33,630 bases of DNA. It comes from a bacterium 1xD42-67. GTDB lineage: Bacteria > Bacillota > Clostridia > Oscillospirales > Oscillospiraceae. The position numbers and the translations under genes are program-made. Positions 31,059 through 33,630 of this stretch are shown one piece after another. Location: assembly GCA_003612335.1 (NCBI GenBank), contig RAYO01000043.1, forward strand, positions 1 through 33,630, in the 5' to 3' direction. Numbering within the stretch: the first letter of the stretch is position 1; every line of letters begins with the position of its first letter. The notes under the pieces are model-generated. The model worked only from the letters and a program-made list of their open reading frames with translations, had not been told where the DNA came from and made no database searches.

Positions 31059-33164
31059 ATGGAAAAGAACACGGAACAGAGATATACCATCCTGGTAGCA
31101 GACGATTCTGATATGAACCGATTCATGCTGCGCAACATGCTGGAGGAGTCCTATGACATCATCGAGGCGGAGGACGGCCTCCAGGCGGTGGAGCTGCTGC
31201 AGAAGCAGGATACGGAGATATCTCTGGTCCTTTTGGATATCGTGATGCCCAACCTGGACGGCTTCGGCGTGCTGGCCGCCATGAACAAGAACCAGTGGAT
31301 CGAGAGCACTCCGGTGATCATGATCTCGGCGGAGAACACCCAGTCCTACATAGAGCGCGCCTATGAGCTGGGGGTCACCGACTATATCAGCCGCCCCTTC
31401 GACGTGATGGTGGTCCGCCAGCGGGTGATCAACACCATCATGCTCTATGCCAAGCAGAAGCGGCTGGTGGGGATGGTGGCCGATCAGATTTATCAGAAAG
31501 AGAAGAGCAACAACCTGATGATCTCCATCCTCAGCCACATCGTGGAGTTCCGCAATGCCGAGAGCGGCCTGCACGTGATCCACATCCAGACCATGACGGA
31601 GATCCTCCTCAAATGTCTGGCAGGCAAGACCAACAAATACAAGCTGGACCGAGAGAAGATCAACCTGATCAGTATGGCCTCCGCCCTCCACGACGTGGGC
31701 AAGATCGCGATCCCCACCGAGGTGCTCAATAAGCCGGGCCGTCTGACCAAGGAGGAGTTCGAGGTCATCAAGCAGCACCCGGTCTATGGGGCGGATATGC
31801 TTCGGGACGTCCCTGGCCAGGGGGAGCCTCTGGTAAAATACGCCTATGAGATCTGCCGCTGGCATCACGAGCGGTATGATGGCCGGGGCTACCCAGACGG
31901 TCTGGCGGGGGAAGAGATCCCCATCTCGGCTCAGGTCGTCGCCTTGGCCGACGTGTACGACGCGCTCACCAGCGAGCGGGTCTATAAGCCGGCTTTCACC
32001 CACGAGAAAGCCCTGGAGATGATCACCAACAACGAGTGCGGCACCTTCCAGCCTCTGCTGCTGGAGTGTCTGATGGAGAGCGGCGATGAGATCCGTCAGG
32101 AGATGGAGCTCCACTCCCTGGGCCGAAGCGATCAGCACGCCCTGGAGAGCGTGGCGGCGGAGCTGCTCCAGCACAAGGAGCTGTCCACCACCGACCGCAC
32201 CATGCGGCTGCTGGAGCATGAGCGGATCAAATATCAGTTCTACGCTGCCATGAGCCAGGAGGTCCAGTTCGAGTTCACCTTGGACCCCCTTATGCTCCGG
32301 ATCTCCAAGCTGGGCGCCCAGCGCCTGGGCCTGGAGGAGACGATCGCCGACCCCGCTGACAACATCCAGGTGCTGAAGATCTTCGGTGCGGAGAACCTGG
32401 CGCAGCTGACCCAGGCCGTGCGGGCCACCACCCCCGAGGAGCCTGTGGCCCACTACGAGTGTGAGATCCTGATCGGCGGTCAGCTCCGGTGGAGCCGGGT
32501 CATCTGCCGGAGCATGTGGTCAGAGGAGGATGCTCCCGAGTATACCGGCGTGATCGGCAAGGTGCTGGACATCCACGATGAGCGGACCCGGATGATCGAG
32601 CTGGAGCACCGGGCCTCCCACGACAGCCTCACCGGCCTGCTGAACCACGGCGCCGCCCAGGAGGAGATCCAGATGATGCTGGACGGCGCGGTCAACAAGG
32701 AGTTCGCGATGGCGATCGTGGATCTGGACCACTTCAAGCAGATCAACGACCAGCGAGGCCACATCTTCGGCGACCAGGTGCTGAAGTATATGGCCCAGAA
32801 GCTGAGCCAGAGCATCCGCCGGGGGGATATCGCCGCCCGGGTGGGCGGCGATGAGTTCCTGATCTTCCTGGCCTGCAATGACAACCTGGAGACAGTGGTA
32901 GATCGGATCTTCCACTCCATCTGCGGCGAATATCAGGGGATCCCTCTGTCCCTCAGTATGGGGATCGCCCGGAGCGACTCCGGCGACCGCACCTATGAGG
33001 GGCTGCTCCATCAGGCAGATCAGGCGCTCTACGCCGTCAAACGTCAGGGCCGGGGCCACTACCGCTTCCACGATAGTACGATGGATGAGATGCTGTCCGT
33101 CCTCTCCCCCATCGAGAGCAGCGGGCGGCTCAAGCCCCAACAGACAGAGGAGGAACATGTATGA
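31059..33164 (+). CDS. REC / HD-GYP / GGDEF cyclic-di-GMP protein
   Basis: A 701-residue soluble protein. The receiver (1-125) has phosphoacceptor Asp60 (LVLLDIVMPNLDG). The HD-GYP phosphodiesterase domain (~150-345) keeps ALHDVGKIAIP (His211-Asp212), HHERYDGRGYP (GYP 277-279) and IADVYDALTS-like LADVYDALTS. A PAS-like linker (~385-535) follows. The GGDEF domain (~540-690) has the intact GGDEF at 596-600 and an RxxD inhibition site (Arg588-Asp591). It could therefore both make and degrade cyclic di-GMP. It begins nine bases after the kinase gene and overlaps the HPt gene at ATGA. Phosphorylation at Asp60 probably shifts the balance. Confidence 0.94.
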   Translation: MEKNTEQRYTILVADDSDMNRFMLRNMLEESYDIIEAEDGLQAVELLQKQDTEISLVLLDIVMPNLDGFGVLAAMNKNQWIESTPVIMISAENTQSYIERAYELGVTDYISRPFDVMVVRQRVINTIMLYAKQKRLVGMVADQIYQKEKSNNLMISILSHIVEFRNAESGLHVIHIQTMTEILLKCLAGKTNKYKLDREKINLISMASALHDVGKIAIPTEVLNKPGRLTKEEFEVIKQHPVYGADMLRDVPGQGEPLVKYAYEICRWHHERYDGRGYPDGLAGEEIPISAQVVALADVYDALTSERVYKPAFTHEKALEMITNNECGTFQPLLLECLMESGDEIRQEMELHSLGRSDQHALESVAAELLQHKELSTTDRTMRLLEHERIKYQFYAAMSQEVQFEFTLDPLMLRISKLGAQRLGLEETIADPADNIQVLKIFGAENLAQLTQAVRATTPEEPVAHYECEILIGGQLRWSRVICRSMWSEEDAPEYTGVIGKVLDIHDERTRMIELEHRASHDSLTGLLNHGAAQEEIQMMLDGAVNKEFAMAIVDLDHFKQINDQRGHIFGDQVLKYMAQKLSQSIRRGDIAARVGGDEFLIFLACNDNLETVVDRIFHSICGEYQGIPLSLSMGIARSDSGDRTYEGLLHQADQALYAVKRQGRGHYRFHDSTMDEMLSVLSPIESSGRLKPQQTEEEHV

Positions 33165-33514
33165 CCATCCAGGAGTGTTATCATGCGCTCGAGGGCGACT
33201 ACGCCGAGGTGCTCAGCCGGCTGTATCGGGAGGAGCTGGTGAAAAAGTTCACCGCCATGTTCCTGTCGGATAAGTCTTTCAAGCTGCTGGAGGATTCTAT
33301 GGCCTCCGAGAATTTTGAGGAGGCTTTCCGTGCGGCCCATACCTTGAAGGGGGTCTGCCAGAATCTGAGCTTCACGAAGCTGTTCCATTCCAGTCATGAG
33401 ATCACAGAGGCCCTGCGTACGAAGGATTTCGACCATGCCCGGTCCCTCCTGCCCAGAGTGGAGATGGACTATGCCCAGACCTTCTCCGCTGTACAGGCTT
33501 TCCACAAGGGCTGA
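33161..33514 (+). CDS. Histidine phosphotransfer (HPt) protein
   Basis: A 117-residue helical protein with the HPt motif AAHTLKGVCQNL and phosphoacceptor His60. HPt proteins relay phosphate between the receiver of a hybrid kinase and a final receiver. The ATGA overlap with the preceding gene and the GGAGGAAC site point to tight coupling. It is the missing link between the hybrid kinase and the REC/HD-GYP/GGDEF protein. A strong terminator follows 16 bp after the stop. Confidence 0.92.
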   Translation: MTIQECYHALEGDYAEVLSRLYREELVKKFTAMFLSDKSFKLLEDSMASENFEEAFRAAHTLKGVCQNLSFTKLFHSSHEITEALRTKDFDHARSLLPRVEMDYAQTFSAVQAFHKG

Positions 33515-33530
33515 ATATCCGTCCCCCCAG

Positions 33531-33557
33531 GGGCCGTCCGAAAGGACGGCCCTTTTT
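33531..33557 (+). terminator. Terminator of the phosphorelay operon
   Basis: A perfect 9-bp GC stem (33531-33539 with 33544-33552) has a GAAA tetraloop and is followed by TTTTT. Confidence 0.92.
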
Positions 33558-33582
33558 CTGTTTTCAGGCAAACCGTGCCCAG

Positions 33583-33603
33583 GTCTACCAAATGTCTACC
33601 AAA
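33583..33603 (+). repeat. Short direct repeat near the right edge
   Basis: GTCTACCAAA occurs at 33583-33592 and again at 33594-33603, 11 bp apart. It lies beyond the terminator, with no gene visible before the window ends. Confidence 0.6.
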
Positions 33604-33630
33604 AAAGGGCGTCAAAGCCATGGGGGACAA

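Noticed and set aside
29466..32453. A 995-codon open frame on the minus strand
   Set aside because: It mirrors the kinase and HD-GYP genes, whose motifs are intact on the plus strand; its own product has no recognisable domain.
33592..33630. A possible gene start at the right edge
   Set aside because: A short open frame (MSTKKGRQ...) has no ribosome-binding site and is cut by the window, so nothing can be said.

Overview
This is a GC-rich window from a chromosome of a low-branching Firmicute, most likely a member of Oscillospirales (Flavonifractor/Lawsonibacter/Intestinimonas-like). That placement is my inference. It rests on SLH-domain surface proteins, DnaD/DnaI-type replication proteins, strong Shine-Dalgarno sites (AAGGAGG), a rod-shape cluster with a SpoVD/PBP2-type transpeptidase, and gene families common in that order (DUF6809-like, DUF2262-like, NADAR). 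No rRNA, tRNA, CRISPR array or complete mobile element is visible. Most of the window is core chromosome with small accessory insertions.

Layout. (1) 1-3882: the 3' part of a very large SLH surface protein, closed by a strong terminator. (2) 3953-4860: a 127-bp repeat with inverted ends, then a leftward phage-tail-fibre-like orphan whose leader is full of hairpins. (3) 4899-7268: a DnaD-like and DnaI-like replication pair, then a leftward VOC protein. (4) 7459-8863: lspA-rluD. (5) 9026-13661: zapA, a U32 peptidase, dut, a DUF2262-like gene and a NADAR gene, closely packed. (6) 13676-14445: a divergent DUF6809-like/XRE pair with a dense operator region, followed by a second, inverted copy of the repeat. 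(7) 14503-19772: maf-mreC-mreD, an unfamiliar leucine-rich-repeat gene, and a PBP2-type transpeptidase; mreB is absent from its usual place. (8) 19875-22433: a Mrp/NBP35-type Fe-S carrier, a DnaA-box-like cluster, and mnmE. (9) 22482-27964, leftward: a MacA-like adaptor, MacB-like ATPase, MacB-like permease and a secreted SLH protein, apparently one operon, with a MerR-type operator/promoter about 290 bp upstream. (10) 28488-33514, rightward: a hybrid histidine kinase, a REC/HD-GYP/GGDEF protein and an HPt protein, from a near-consensus promoter to a strong terminator.

How the genes work together. Several blocks serve the cell envelope: surface layer proteins, lipoprotein maturation, cell division and elongation, and an efflux-type transporter coupled to an SLH protein. 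The last operon looks like a self-contained phosphorelay that feeds a protein able in principle to both make and break cyclic di-GMP. The most novel-looking points are the XRE/DUF6809 switch with repeated CTTTAAAG boxes, the MerR-like operator in front of the MacAB-SLH operon, the DnaA-box cluster next to mnmE, the DUF2262-NADAR pair, and the LRR gene inside the rod cluster. I do not see a clearly new multi-gene defence or mobile system.
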